Shown piece after piece: positions 45,373 through 55,437 of a stretch of DNA of 64,000 bases (the first letter of the stretch is position 1; the number at the start of each line of letters is the position of its first letter). The DNA lies in contig JAPNXP010000005.1 in NCBI GenBank assembly GCA_028753945.1, positions 2,542,001 to 2,606,000 on the forward strand, written 5' to 3'. Under the pieces are notes generated by a model, which worked only from the letters and a program-made list of their open reading frames with translations, was not told where the DNA came from and made no database searches. This DNA is from Hexactinellida sp. DTS-2022. Taxonomy: Eukaryota; Porifera; Hexactinellida. Made by a program: the position numbers and the translations under genes.

Positions 45373-46641
45373 ATGTATCGAAAAACTCATCAATGCGTAA
45401 ATGCTTCAGAATTTGCCAGTATGGTTTATGACAATTCTTTAGTTCATTCTGAATTTCAGGATGAACAGGGTTTAGTTCAAAATACTTCTTTCCTTGGCCT
45501 ATCTCCCTCCATAAATGTCAGTGATGATAAATATAAGGATTTAGGATTAATTGATGATCTTCGTTTTGATCCCACAAATTTTTCTATAGAGGACATGTTG
45601 CTGCCTATACAGAGCGAAAAATTTCTATCCAATATATTTTGGGAGTTTGATGAATCGTTAAATTACGGAATGGTCTCAAATTCTGAAATCGCCCCCGCAA
45701 TTGATTCTATTCCAGATATTTCTATTGGACATACTATACCGAATGCGGCACTCAATGGGTCCGATAAACACATCAAATCAATGGATTGTCTATTAAACGA
45801 ATCTCACAATTCTATTAATGATAGTAAATCAATAAATATTCTCTTGGACAATTTTTGTATTAATACTACACCTCTTTATAACAATGGCTCTCTATTTGAT
45901 AATCTACTAGATGCACCAGAATGCATTAGTCCTATCCCATATTGTAGGAAAATCCCTTGCTCACTTGATGAAGATTATCAATCACTAATTTCATTACCCA
46001 ACGATAAAAAACCTGGAAGAAAACCAAAACCACTGAACTTAACAGAAGATGAAAAATCTATCTTAAAGAAAGAGGGTGTTGTATTGCCAGAAAATGTTCA
46101 CACACTGACTAAAACCGAAGAAAGGCATATTAAACAAGTTAAAAGAAGAATAAAAAATAAAATATCTGCTGCTGAAAGCAGGAAACGTAAAAAAGACTAT
46201 GTAGACGGGCTTGAAGAAAGAGTTCAACAAACAACCTCTTTAAATTGTGAATTGCAGAAGCGCATCAGTGAATTAGAAAAACGAAACTTTGATTTGTTTA
46301 CAACGGTTAAAAAGATGAAGACATTTTTTTCATCTTATGTACCAAATATACCCAAAAGTAATTCAGCCTTGTTGCTCTTTATTATAGCGTTTTCACTTTT
46401 TAGTATCCCTTCTTGGATTTCTCTTTCTAATAACCTCTTACTATCACAATCTCCATCTCAAAAACATATGAATGTTGGCTCTAGGACGCTTCTTACCCAT
46501 AGTTATTCGAATTCTCAGTTGTTACCCTTTTTAAGAGTTAGTAATCATCAATTAATTCATTACAGTTTTAAAATATTTTCTCAAATTCTAGCTGATGATG
46601 ATATACTTACTTTTAAGCCACATATAAATTCAGAGAAGTAA
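45373..46641 (+). CDS. CREB3/OASIS-type membrane-anchored bZIP transcription factor
   Basis: 422 residues, single open frame. Residues 1-~210 are acidic and Asp/Ser/Asn-rich, like the activation part of CREB3 proteins. The family-specific KKPGRKPKPLNLTEDEKSIL comes next, then LTKTEERHIKQVKRRIKNK and the basic region NKISAAESRKRKKDYVDGLE (~262-281), then a leucine zipper to ~315. A hydrophobic segment ALLLFIIAFSLFSIPSWISL (~331-350) fits a transmembrane anchor, followed by a ~70-residue luminal tail with RTLL (371-374), matching the RxxL site-1 protease consensus. Known family role: ER-resident factors cut in the Golgi, freeing the bZIP part to enter the nucleus and activate secretory or stress genes. 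CREB3L and ATF6 are the alternatives; the basic region favours CREB3. It is host DNA between transposons, with no coding introns. Confidence 0.9.
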   Translation: MYRKTHQCVNASEFASMVYDNSLVHSEFQDEQGLVQNTSFLGLSPSINVSDDKYKDLGLIDDLRFDPTNFSIEDMLLPIQSEKFLSNIFWEFDESLNYGMVSNSEIAPAIDSIPDISIGHTIPNAALNGSDKHIKSMDCLLNESHNSINDSKSINILLDNFCINTTPLYNNGSLFDNLLDAPECISPIPYCRKIPCSLDEDYQSLISLPNDKKPGRKPKPLNLTEDEKSILKKEGVVLPENVHTLTKTEERHIKQVKRRIKNKISAAESRKRKKDYVDGLEERVQQTTSLNCELQKRISELEKRNFDLFTTVKKMKTFFSSYVPNIPKSNSALLLFIIAFSLFSIPSWISLSNNLLLSQSPSQKHMNVGSRTLLTHSYSNSQLLPFLRVSNHQLIHYSFKIFSQILADDDILTFKPHINSEK

Positions 46642-46821
46642 GGACGAGGTTAAACAATTATTCAGAAATTTCTATGTTCTAGGACTTTAGATTTTGTCAC
46701 TGCATTTAATTATGTCCTAATTATTTTGATTCAGCATATCTAATTGCAAACCGTTGTAAATTGTCACCATCGTGCTTTACTTTAACCTACGTTTGCTAAA
46801 TTTACAATTAGAATAATAATA

Positions 46822-47660
46822 TCTATACGTATACAGGTAAACCTCCCAAAGCGGCACCCATCGGGAGAATGATTTTGTGCCGCTTCTCGGAGGTTGCCGC
46901 TACTCGGAGGTGCCGCTTTGGGAGGTTTACCTGTATATAAAGTAGTAGGTTTGTCTGTCTGTCTGTCCTCACATCTCCGAGAGTTCACAACAGATCTGAA
47001 CCAAAATTTGTATGGCATCTAGGAGTTACCCCACCACCCTGAATAAGGAGTTTTTAAGAGATATTTACATTCCTCGCGAAGTTAACTCAAAATGTCATTT
47101 TTTTGGCACCTTCCCATACATTTCAATGGGAATTATCAAAAGTTCACAGTGTGCTAGAAAAACATTTCAAACGAGCAATCTAGGTTTTAGTGTATCAGGA
47201 ATCCAAATATGATATTTTAAAGTCGATAGAATGCATAATTTGCAATTTACCATATCCATATTTTTCACACTTTACGAGGGTGCCGACCTTGAACTATCAG
47301 ATAGCAGAGTTTTCACATTATTCTGACTCGAGTTTTATTGGTCTATAATTCAATGGGTTAATTGTGTATGAAAGAAAACAACAATTGAATGTCCCTTGCT
47401 ATAGCTGACATGATTTACCAATAAAATTTCAGCTTGCAATGAGTTGTCAATACTCAATAGTCTCATTCCTATGGTCCCCGTAATATTAATACAACTGTTA
47501 CAATATTGTTAACTTCTGTCATATCCGTCATATTTCACATTTCACATCCGTCATATTACACATCCGTCATTTTATATATCCGTCATATTTCAAATCATAA
47601 ATTCATTATAAGACATCTCGTGAATTTGAATACCGCAGCGAAGCGCGGGCACCCGGCTAG
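46822..47660 (+). mobile_element. Non-autonomous Helitron, ~740 bp plus an inserted MITE
   Basis: Starts A|TCTATACGTATA at 46822 and ends with the classical hairpin and tail GCGAAGCGCGGGCACCCGGC then CTAG|T at 47660. GTCTGTCTGTCTGTC lies near the 5' end. (ATCCGTCATAT)-like repeats are near 47.5 kb. No coding capacity. Lies just downstream of the bZIP gene. Confidence 0.88.
46834..46933. mobile_element. TA-flanked MITE, 100 bp
   Basis: Same family as 12864-13047: CAGGTAAACCTCCCAAAG ends with TA flanks. It is almost a perfect hairpin. Inserted 12 bp inside the Helitron 5' end. Confidence 0.88.
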
Positions 47661-48059
47661 TATTTCTATGATACTAATCCAATCATATTGAAATTTATTT
47701 TGTATTTACTTTACTCTATATTCAAGATTATGTACCAACTATAGGTAATAATTAATTTGGAAAAATCTTTGCGTATTGGCGGAATATATATGCATACTTC
47801 CAAAATATGGATATTTTCAAAAATCGAAAAAAATGGGAATTAAACCAGGAAATTCATATAATCCTATTATATTACTCCAAGCATTTCATTAGTATAACTG
47901 CTTATTAAATTATTATTATTATTGATTTCGATTGAGTTGGATCAACTTTACAACAATCGCACCCAAACTTCCGTGTCGGACTCATAAATTAATATAATTA
48001 ATTTTTATCCAAATTGTCAAAATACCAATTTACAGTGCTCGAACTGGCTCACGCTAGTA
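47661..48059. other. AT-rich stretch without recognised content
   Basis: No supported gene or repeat. Confidence 0.5.
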
Positions 48060-48067
48060 GTTCAGAT

Positions 48068-48360
48068 CAGGGGTTTATCCAGGTGCACCAAATTAAGTGC
48101 AACTCGGCACCTATTTGGAATCACACTGCAAGCACCTTTGGACCTCAACTGATGCCTGGTTGGCACCTAAAAGTGCCAGGTATCTGGCCCAGAGATTGCT
48201 GGATGAATCCCTATTTGGGTTATGTACAATGTTTACCGCCTTTAAATAATGCCGCATGATTGAATTACACCGATTATTTAGTATGGCTAACACGTTTAGG
48301 GTGCCGTAAAATTTACCTCGATTATTAAGTGCCGGCCAAGAAACCCCTAGGTAACCCCTG
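48068..48360. mobile_element. hAT-type MITE, 293 bp
   Basis: Ends CAGGGGTTTATCCAGG and (inverted) CAGGGGTTACCTAGGGG. Flanks GTTCAGAT/GTTCACAT are an 8-bp duplication with one mismatch. Confidence 0.82.
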
Positions 48361-48368
48361 GTTCACAT

Positions 48369-48969
48369 ATAATGAAAAAGTAAATTATCATTAATTACTT
48401 AATCTGCAGTCCGGGTAATTTCATTGACATTCCGGTCCAGTCCATAAATTTGCCGGACCGCTACATCTCTGATCCTCCAGCATAGGAGAGTTATTCTAGC
48501 TAGGTTTTACTCGTACTGCCGTATAGTGTATTGTATGTATCATGTCAAAGCTGGGTCTTAATTTTACATGGCTAACTAATAATCCTTCCTTCTAGACAAA
48601 AAATTGTATAAATTACTACTTTGTCAATTGTTTTATCTATATAGTCTATTTGTAAATACATTACCACTGATTTTCCATTGCATACCCTCGTATACATATG
48701 TACCATATAAGTATATATGAATTAAATTTTCGGGCAAAACTATTTACACAACAGAGTTTTGATATATTCTTCTGGCAGCGTATTAATGCTATTATCTCGA
48801 CAGGAAGCGGGAGCACGCTCCTTTTTGAGAACAGGAGCGTGGAGCTGGAGCGCGGTCAAAAATTGATAACTTAGTATTCATGCACTTTTCATTGTTAGAG
48901 AGGATACTATATTTTATATTTATCAACTTAGCTGTATGTTCCATTCTATTGTCATAATATTACAATACT
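48369..48969. other. Upstream region of Tim9, no recognised element
   Basis: Contains a short GGAGCGTGGAGCTGGAGCGC-rich block near 48.83 kb and a TCCGG/CCGGA block near 48.43-48.47 kb, both likely MITE remains. The promoter of Tim9 must lie here, but no clear TATA or initiator can be singled out in such AT-rich DNA. Confidence 0.4.
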
Positions 48970-49209
48970 ATGAGTTTCTCCAATGAATTAATTGATGCTA
49001 ATTTACAGTCGGTTCAAGTTAAAGAATTCATGATGTCTTATAATAAATTAGCAGATTCTTGTTTTTCAAGCTGTATTAATAACTTTTCCGTCCTAAATAT
49101 TCCTCCTGATGAAATTCAATGCGTAGACAGATGTTTTTCCAAATTTCTTAAAGCTTATACAAGAATTGGCTTTCGTTTACAAGAATACCAGGAAAATCAC
49201 ATTTTATAG
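48970..49209 (+). CDS. TIMM9: Mitochondrial import inner membrane translocase subunit Tim9
   Basis: 79 residues, one exon, ATG start. The twin CX3C motif of small Tim proteins is present: CFSSC (31-35) and CVDRC (51-55), 15 residues apart, giving two disulfides that hold a helical hairpin. Tim9-like flanks (VKEFMMSYNKLADS before, RCFSKFLKAYTRIGFRLQEY after) distinguish it from Tim10, Tim8 and Tim13. Known role: with Tim10 it forms a hexameric chaperone in the intermembrane space that guides hydrophobic carrier proteins to the TIM22 complex. Length matches the family (80-90 residues). No targeting presequence, as expected for Mia40 import. It looks intact and is flanked by transposon debris on both sides. 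Confidence 0.93.
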   Translation: MSFSNELIDANLQSVQVKEFMMSYNKLADSCFSSCINNFSVLNIPPDEIQCVDRCFSKFLKAYTRIGFRLQEYQENHIL

Positions 49210-49564
49210 AAATTTCATAGTTCTTTTTTCTCTGCAATTTAAACGGATGTCTTTCGTATAGTTAGAAATATGATTTTATTGATTAATTGATTGATTCACA
49301 TCATAATTTTTTAATTATTCGTTTCCAACGCTATCTCAAATAATTACTTACTGTACAGTGATTTAAAAATAATGAATTATTTGATTTTTTGAGAAATATA
49401 GATCATTGATTTGAATGAACTCAAATTTTGTAAAACATATTCAATTGCCATTTGGGTAGTGAATGTATTATGTAATACTCCTTCGAAATTACTGATAGAA
49501 ATATGTTTCGCCCTTTTGAATCAGTAAAATCAACATTATTTATTTCAAATGATTTTGATTCTAA

Positions 49565-49608
49565 TTTTACACTTCGCGAGCGACCGAGCACCCGCAGCGC
49601 ACTAGTTT
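49565..49608 (+). mobile_element. Helitron 3' end fragment
   Basis: CTTCGCGAGCGACCGAGCAC then CCGCAGCGCACTAG|T, the Helitron hairpin and CTAG terminus. The 5' part was not located. Confidence 0.55.
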
Positions 49609-49690
49609 TATATTTTAAACCATTATTAATATTTGTGCGAGTAATCTAATTGTTGTTCGTCTATGACAGCTTTTAATTGATTTAATTAAA

Positions 49691-49818
49691 GTGAACTTTT
49701 TTGTTTGTCTATTAGAAACTTTGAGTTGCTAAATGTGAACTTATTTGTTTGTTTATTAGAAATTTTGATTTGTTAAAATTGTACTTTTTTGTATGTCTAT
49801 TAGCAACTTTATGTTGCT
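49691..49818. repeat. ~45-bp tandem repeat, three units
   Basis: Units share TTTTTTGTTTGTCTATTAGA, AACTTTGAGTTGCT and GTGAAC. No coding potential. Confidence 0.75.
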
Positions 49819-50000
49819 TATAGGGGAACAGATCTACAATTGGGACCAGAAAATAGGTCGCTAAATACCGAATATTGCTGTTAAACTAGTTGCTAAGAGG
49901 GGAGCTTTCACCATATTCTTGATCGGGACTGTAAATTGGTTGCCAATAGAGCAATGTTACTAATAGGGGAGAATTATAGAACCATTAATGGCCTAGGAGG

Positions 50001-50476
50001 TAGGGATCGACCGGGATCGTATTTTGCCGGGACCATGATTCTTCCCGGGATCAACTAATTGCGGCCGGGACAGGGATTTTTACCGGGATTCTATATACCT
50101 AGTCCTAGAAATTTAATTTCCTTGAGAATCAAGAATTGCTACTACCTACAGTGATTAATTTGTTTGTATACCATTTAATAACTAATTCACTTTCAATATT
50201 GAAAATTACTGTAGAAAGATACTCTCTATTGAATCACTTTTATCTAGTTTGATTAGTTATGGTATAAAGTTCGACAAGCCAATGATAGTTAAATTATTAT
50301 ATTGAATTTCTTGCAAAACAACGCTAACACAACATATCAATTAGAACAAATTAATGTTAAATAAGTGTGTAAAAATAACAGAAAATCCCGGTAAATGTTA
50401 ACAATCCCGGTATTACCGGGACCGGGAGAAAAGGGTTGAATTTGACCGGGAATCCCGGGGTGCCGGTCGATCCCTA
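50001..50476. mobile_element. hAT-type MITE, 476 bp
   Basis: Ends TAGGGATCGACCGG and complement. Perfect 8-bp duplication CTAGGAGG (49993-50000, 50477-50484). Repeated CCGGGA/TCCCGG motifs at both ends. Confidence 0.88.
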
Positions 50477-50484
50477 CTAGGAGG

Positions 50485-51147
50485 AGGCTTAGGCCCCTCC
50501 ATGCATTCCGACATCCGGTTCCGGGGGCCAGGGAACCACCTTCATAGGCGTAGGCCATGCCGCGGCGTGCCCCTTCATGATAAAATCATGCCGGGCGGCC
50601 ACTGTCCCGCCCCGGCATGAATCTGCCGGAATCCGGTGATTTTTGGTGGTGTTTCGTGATAATTTGGATGTATCCATCATGGATTACTATTTTCTATTAA
50701 TTCTGAACTCTTTTGAGCAAATTTCCTGCATGTTTGGACCAACTGCGAACATCGCTGGAAAAGTATTCATACCGTAAGATTAGTTCGACACGAACCTATT
50801 TCGTGAAAACAACTTTTCGCAAAACTCGTTTTATACTAGGTGAAATTAAAAAAAAAATCCCTAACTCGTCCCGGCATGATTTTCCGAAAAATGTAATAGT
50901 TCGACGCCACTGCCCACCTGCGCCCCTGATCATACGTAAAGTAATATTCCTTCTAAATTAATTACAACTATAGGAATTTAGTTATAGTGGTATTTCGTCA
51001 TAAAATACTCTCTTTTTGAGAATGCCAGACTCATATAATATAATATAATATATATAATATAATATAATATATATAATATAATATAATATAATATTGCTAA
51101 TCTGGCCTTGGTTTGCATCCATCATAACAAATATCTGATAAAATTCA
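50485..51147. other. Stretch with a GC-rich block, nothing definite
   Basis: 50.5-50.65 kb is GC-rich (GCCGGGCGGCC, CCCGGCATGA) and may be another hAT-like MITE. 51.03-51.1 kb is an (ATAAT)n-like run. Confidence 0.45.
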
Positions 51148-51151
51148 GCTC

Positions 51152-51565
51152 TGTTGCATGATATTTTGAGACACGTGAGATTCTGAGACATTGTATTAGC
51201 AAACCATGGATGTGCTATGAATTATACAGTGATATTTTGAGACACTATTAAAGGAATTTTGGCTTATTTTTACTCTTATTATGAATTTAATTCAAGAATG
51301 AGACGCGTGAGATTCTGAGACATTGTATTAGCAAACCATAGATGTGCAATGAGAAATTATACAGTGATATTTTGAGACACTATTAAAGGAATTTTGGCTT
51401 ATTTATACTTTTATTATGAATTTAATTCAAGAATGAGACGCGTGAGATTCTGAGATATTGTATTAGCAAACCATAGATGTGCAATGAGAAATTATACAGT
51501 GATATTTTGAGACACTACTACAAAAGGAATGTTTGCCTTATTTTACTTTTATTATGAATTTAAGG
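51152..51565. repeat. Left end of the large element: ~129-bp sub-repeats, three units
   Basis: Units carry GAGATTCTGAGACATTGTAT, TAGCAAACCATGGATGTGC, TTATACAGTGATATTTTGAG and CTATTAAAGGAATTTTGGC. Complementary units are at 59566-59849. Confidence 0.9.
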
Positions 51566-51741
51566 CAAGTTATACCAGTAACCCAATATCCAGTGTATAT
51601 CTGATTTGACTTGTTTTTCTTAATCTAATAATTTCCCAATTCAGCAAATGGTTATAATATTAACAATTGCAGGGACACAACTTTAATTAACTATATACAA
51701 AAACAACTATTACAAACAAATAAAATATATATTCTAAATTA

Positions 51742-51926
51742 CAGTCAACTCCGCTTAATCGGGTCACATCGGGACCAAGTTGTTTTGATCCGATTAAGCG
51801 GAGAAACCGATTAACCGAAAATATTGTAAGCCAAACTGTAATTCTGTCCTATAAATCCTGTGAAATTTTGACCCGATTTAGCGGAGAAACCGATTAACCG
51901 GTGTCCCAATTAAGCGGAGTTGACTG
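51742..51926. mobile_element. TA-flanked MITE, 185 bp
   Basis: Ends CAGTCAACTCCGCTTAATCG and (inverted) CAGTCAACTCCGCTTAATTG, TA on both sides. The inside repeats GATTAAGCGGAGAAACCG. pogo-like. Confidence 0.88.
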
Positions 51927-51929
51927 TAA

Positions 51930-52800
51930 TTTACATGAAACATAATACTAAATAGGTAAACTAAATATAAAATCTTCCTCCTGCTCCAGCTCCAGCTCCA
52001 GCTCCTGCTCCTACTGCTTCTGCTCCTCCTCCCCCACAATAATCCTTGTAGAGTAAAATCTCCCCTTCTGCAACCCACCTATTTCGAAACGCAAAGGGTC
52101 CACCTTACCGGAAGGTTGTCCAAAAGAACTCAGTCCCTGATAAAAGCAACATATTGCCTCAGTCCCTGATAAAGCCACAAAGGCACACACTCTCCTCCAT
52201 CTCCCTCCTCTCCCCTTCTCACTTCCGAAAATAAAATTATAGTCAATAAAGTAGTAACATATAAATTAGATAAGTTTGTTAGCTAATACTTATAGTTATT
52301 AACTTTTATTGCAACATACGTAATTATAATTCAGTGTCATTTACGTCAATAGCCAACACTACCTTATCTGATTACGATTAACAAACAATAGAAACAAAAT
52401 TTGTTGTTGAGAAATTTTTCTTAAATGTTTACGTTGCAGTTTATGAAAAGTCCTGGTGTGCACGCAGGTACACCAGGCACGTTCCATAAACTGTGACATT
52501 TAAACCATTTTATTTCTCCTGAATTTCAATAGTATATTCCTTGATTTCTTACGACTTATGGTTACTATCCTACCAATTTAATTGGTTAAAGAAATAATCA
52601 CAACGATTAACTTCTTTCTAAATCTATCATACTTAAACGAGGAGAATGTCTAGAAAGAGATATACATATATTTATAAGATAAATAAAGGTAAACTATTTT
52701 ACAATCAGTTTTGATTGTATTAGCCAATTACTTTTTGGGGGCCTCCTCCTTTTCCCCACACAGCCGCCCTATCCTCTCCATTCATACAGTGGAAACCCAT
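51930..52800. other. Stretch inside the large element, no gene
   Basis: Holds a GCTCCAGCTCCAGCTCC-rich strip near 51.99 kb and a hairpin at 52437-52493 (CAGTTTATGAAAAGTCCTGG / CCAGG...CCATAAACTG). No coding similarity. Confidence 0.5.
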
Positions 52801-52806
52801 ATCCAT

Positions 52807-52955
52807 AGGCGTCGTAAATGCAAAGGTCAATCCTTCGGGCCACCCGGAAATTCCGGGTAATGTCCGGGTAAACTCCGGATATAGTATTATTAGCATAGGG
52901 GCAACCCTTCCGGGCCGCCCGGACATTTCCGAGCACCCGGGCGGGTTACGACGCC
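52807..52955. mobile_element. Short MITE, possibly Mutator-type
   Basis: Inverted ends AGGCGTCGTAA / GGCGTCGTAAC. Flanks CATATCCAT/CATATCTAT are a 9-bp duplication with one mismatch. Contains CCGGGCCGCCCGGACA and CCGGGTAATGTCCGGG. Confidence 0.6.
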
Positions 52956-53113
52956 CATATCTATATCCATTCAATCGGCCCCGATTTTTAATTAAATTAG
53001 CCTTCGTTTGTATGTGTGCAGTGGCGTATCCATGGGGGGGGGATTTGGGTGTTCAAACACCCCCCTCATAAAGCCTCTAAAGCCTTCTTTAGCCATAGAA
53101 ATGAACACACGCG

Positions 53114-53458
53114 TTGAGAAGATGCAGAGGTTGCAGAAAAGCAACCAGCGGGCTCACAACTGAAATCGACGATATAGTCCAAAATGCAATGGAAAGAGTG
53201 AACCAAATCCACACGAAAGAAATGGACCAATTAGAGTCAATGTCAAAGAGGAACCTAGATACTTTCAAAGAAGACGTTCGCAAAAGGGAGAGGGAGGCTG
53301 CGAAAGAATTCGAAGCCGCAGCCCAAAGCACGAAAAGAACAATACACACTGAAACCGAGGAAATGTCTACAAAGTTGCGAAAACTGGAACAGTCGTATCA
53401 AAAAGATACAAATAAAACATATCAGGAGCAACTGAAAGTCATAAATAGTAGCATCTAG
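53114..53458 (+). other. Coiled-coil open frame of unknown origin, no ATG start
   Basis: About 114 codons open with TTG rather than ATG. From ~15 on, the sequence is highly charged with heptad character (EIDDIVQNAMERVNQIH, KREREAAKEFEAAAQSTK). No known domain recognised. It lies between the hAT-type left end and a LINE tail, so it is probably part of a mobile element or a captured fragment rather than a free-standing gene. Confidence 0.35.
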
Positions 53459-53461
53459 GTT

Positions 53462-53656
53462 GAAATATTATGGAGATCGTGCTTTTTCAAACGTTGCTCC
53501 ACGTCTCCGGAATTCTTTTCCTCAAAATATCAGAAAGTCTGTACCAATTGAACTATAGAAAAAAAACATTAAAACTTTCTAATTTAAAAAAAAACATTAA
53601 AACTTTCTTATCTAAAAAAACAATTTTTGTAAATGTTCTTGATTATCTGTATAGAG
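53462..53656 (+). mobile_element. LINE fragment: end of reverse-transcriptase ORF and 3' tail
   Basis: Encodes YYGDRAFSNVAPRLRNSFPQ, the conserved C-terminal tail of many CR1/RTE/jockey-type LINE proteins, followed by NIRKSVPIEL and a stop, then a doubled AAAAAACATTAAAACTTTCT. Only the last ~200 bp are present. Confidence 0.7.
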
Positions 53657-54748
53657 CATAGACTACTATAATAGAAGGACTAGTATCTGACAATCTGGGA
53701 TTGCGGAACTTGGGTCCCAAGTTCAATTTTGGTCCCATCATATCTTGGGTTGTACACAGCTAGAACCTTCATCTTGGTATCTAACATGGGATTTTGAGGG
53801 ATGAGAAATTAATTAATTACACTTTTGACCTATTACCACGTCACCTAAAGGTCATTTTAACACAAATAGTCTTTCTAAATATGTATATATTTCTATGATC
53901 ATAGTTGATTGAATAAACTACAAGACGCACGGGGCTGATTTTTAGCATGCAGGGGTATTTTGGGTCTGGCTCGGACAAGTTCTAGTCTTGAACCAAAATT
54001 CACACCTACCATGGAATTATGACGTCATTGTCACCTTTTCCAAAATGTGAAAATCCACCTATTAGCTTATAACTCACGCTCCATGAGAGATAGAAACGTG
54101 AAAATTTAATACAATATGTATATTAATAGCACCTACATATCTCCCACCAAAATCACAAATATGCTTGCTCATTTTCCAATTTTTTGCATTATCATGATGA
54201 CGTAATAATTAGAAAATACTTGTGATTGGAAAATGAGCAAGCATATTTGTGATTTTGGTGGGAGATATGTAGGTGCTATTAATATACATATTGTATTAAA
54301 TTTTCACGTTTCTATCTCTCATGGAGCGTGAGTTATAAGCTAATAGGTGGATTTTCACATTTTGGAAAAGGTGACAATGACGTCATAATTCCATGGTAGG
54401 TGTGAATTTTGGTTCAAGACTCGAACTTGTCCGAGCCAGACCCAAAATACCCCTGCATGCTAAAAATCAGCCCCTTGGGTCTTGTAGTTTATTCAATTAA
54501 CTCTGATCATAGAAATATATACATATTTAGAAAGACTATTTGTGTTAAAATGACCTTTAGGTGACGTGGTAATAGGTCAAAAGTGTAATTAATTAATTTC
54601 TCATCCCTCAAAATCCCATGTTAGATACCAAGATGAAGGTTCTAGCTGTGTACAACCCAAGATATGATGGGACCAAAATTGAACTTGGGACCCAAGTTCC
54701 GCAATCCCAGATTGTCAGATACTAGTCCTTCTATTAAAGTAGTCTATG
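53657..54748. repeat. Large symmetric palindrome, 524-bp arms, 44-bp spacer
   Basis: 53657-54180 pairs with 54225-54748 without any net indel. Only a handful of mismatches were noticed (for example near 53.67 and 53.92 kb). Arms contain the Helitron-like core also present at 29.75-29.96 kb (GCATGCAGGGGTATTTTGGG, ATGACGTCATTGTCACC). Confidence 0.95.
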
Positions 54749-55186
54749 GTATAGAGTCATCTTTGTATATATTTGGTACTTTACATTCTTTTCCAACTGT
54801 GAACGCTTTGATACTATTATTATGTATAGCGTACTAAGTGCTGAATTATTATTATATTATAAACATTTTGGTACAACTGCACAATATTACACTCCTCCTA
54901 CTATGTGACAAGAATAGCTGTACATCGATGTTCGAGCGTCTAAAATTCAAAACAATTCTGAGGGGCTTGCCCCCCAGGCCCTGCCTTACCGTAGCTCGCT
55001 TCGCTCGCTCCAAAACACCCCCCTCACGATAATCCTGGATACACCACTGTGTGTGTAACGACATATCAGAATGAGCATCGCATTGATGCGCCCTGATAAG
55101 GCGGTTCCCAGTGTACAAAAAAAACTCTCGAAGGAAAATAGGTTAGTTACAGTAAATTACTCAAACTCTGAAATTAAACACTATTA

Positions 55187-55285
55187 TAGTGAACTCCAAG
55201 TCGGCTATAAATCGGCTTATAACAAATTTGGTTTATTATAAATATGAAATCGATGTCCGCAGCTCGTTATAACGGGAGTTCACTG
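55187..55285. mobile_element. TA-type MITE, ~99 bp
   Basis: TAGTGAACTCC at the left and (inverted) CAGTGAACTCCCGTTATAAC at the right, TA outside. pogo-like. Confidence 0.7.
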
Positions 55286-55437
55286 TACTTAATAATATAC
55301 GATCTAACAAAGTTACCTCGTGTATGGTGGACTTACTAAATAGAAACAAATTGATTACTTAGTATAAAGTATATTAGTAGATAATTAAAAATGTTAACTC
55401 ACTTGATTCCACAGATAATTTACCTACATGCTAGTCG

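Larger units (their letters stand above)
53019..55049. mobile_element. hAT-type element, non-autonomous, containing a LINE piece and a palindrome
   Basis: Ends CAGTGGCGTATCCATGGGGG and (inverted) CAGTGGTGTATCCAGGATTA. Flanks TATGTGTG/TGTGTGTA resemble a decayed 8-bp duplication. GAGCGAGCGAAGCGAGC near the right end. Confidence 0.7.
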
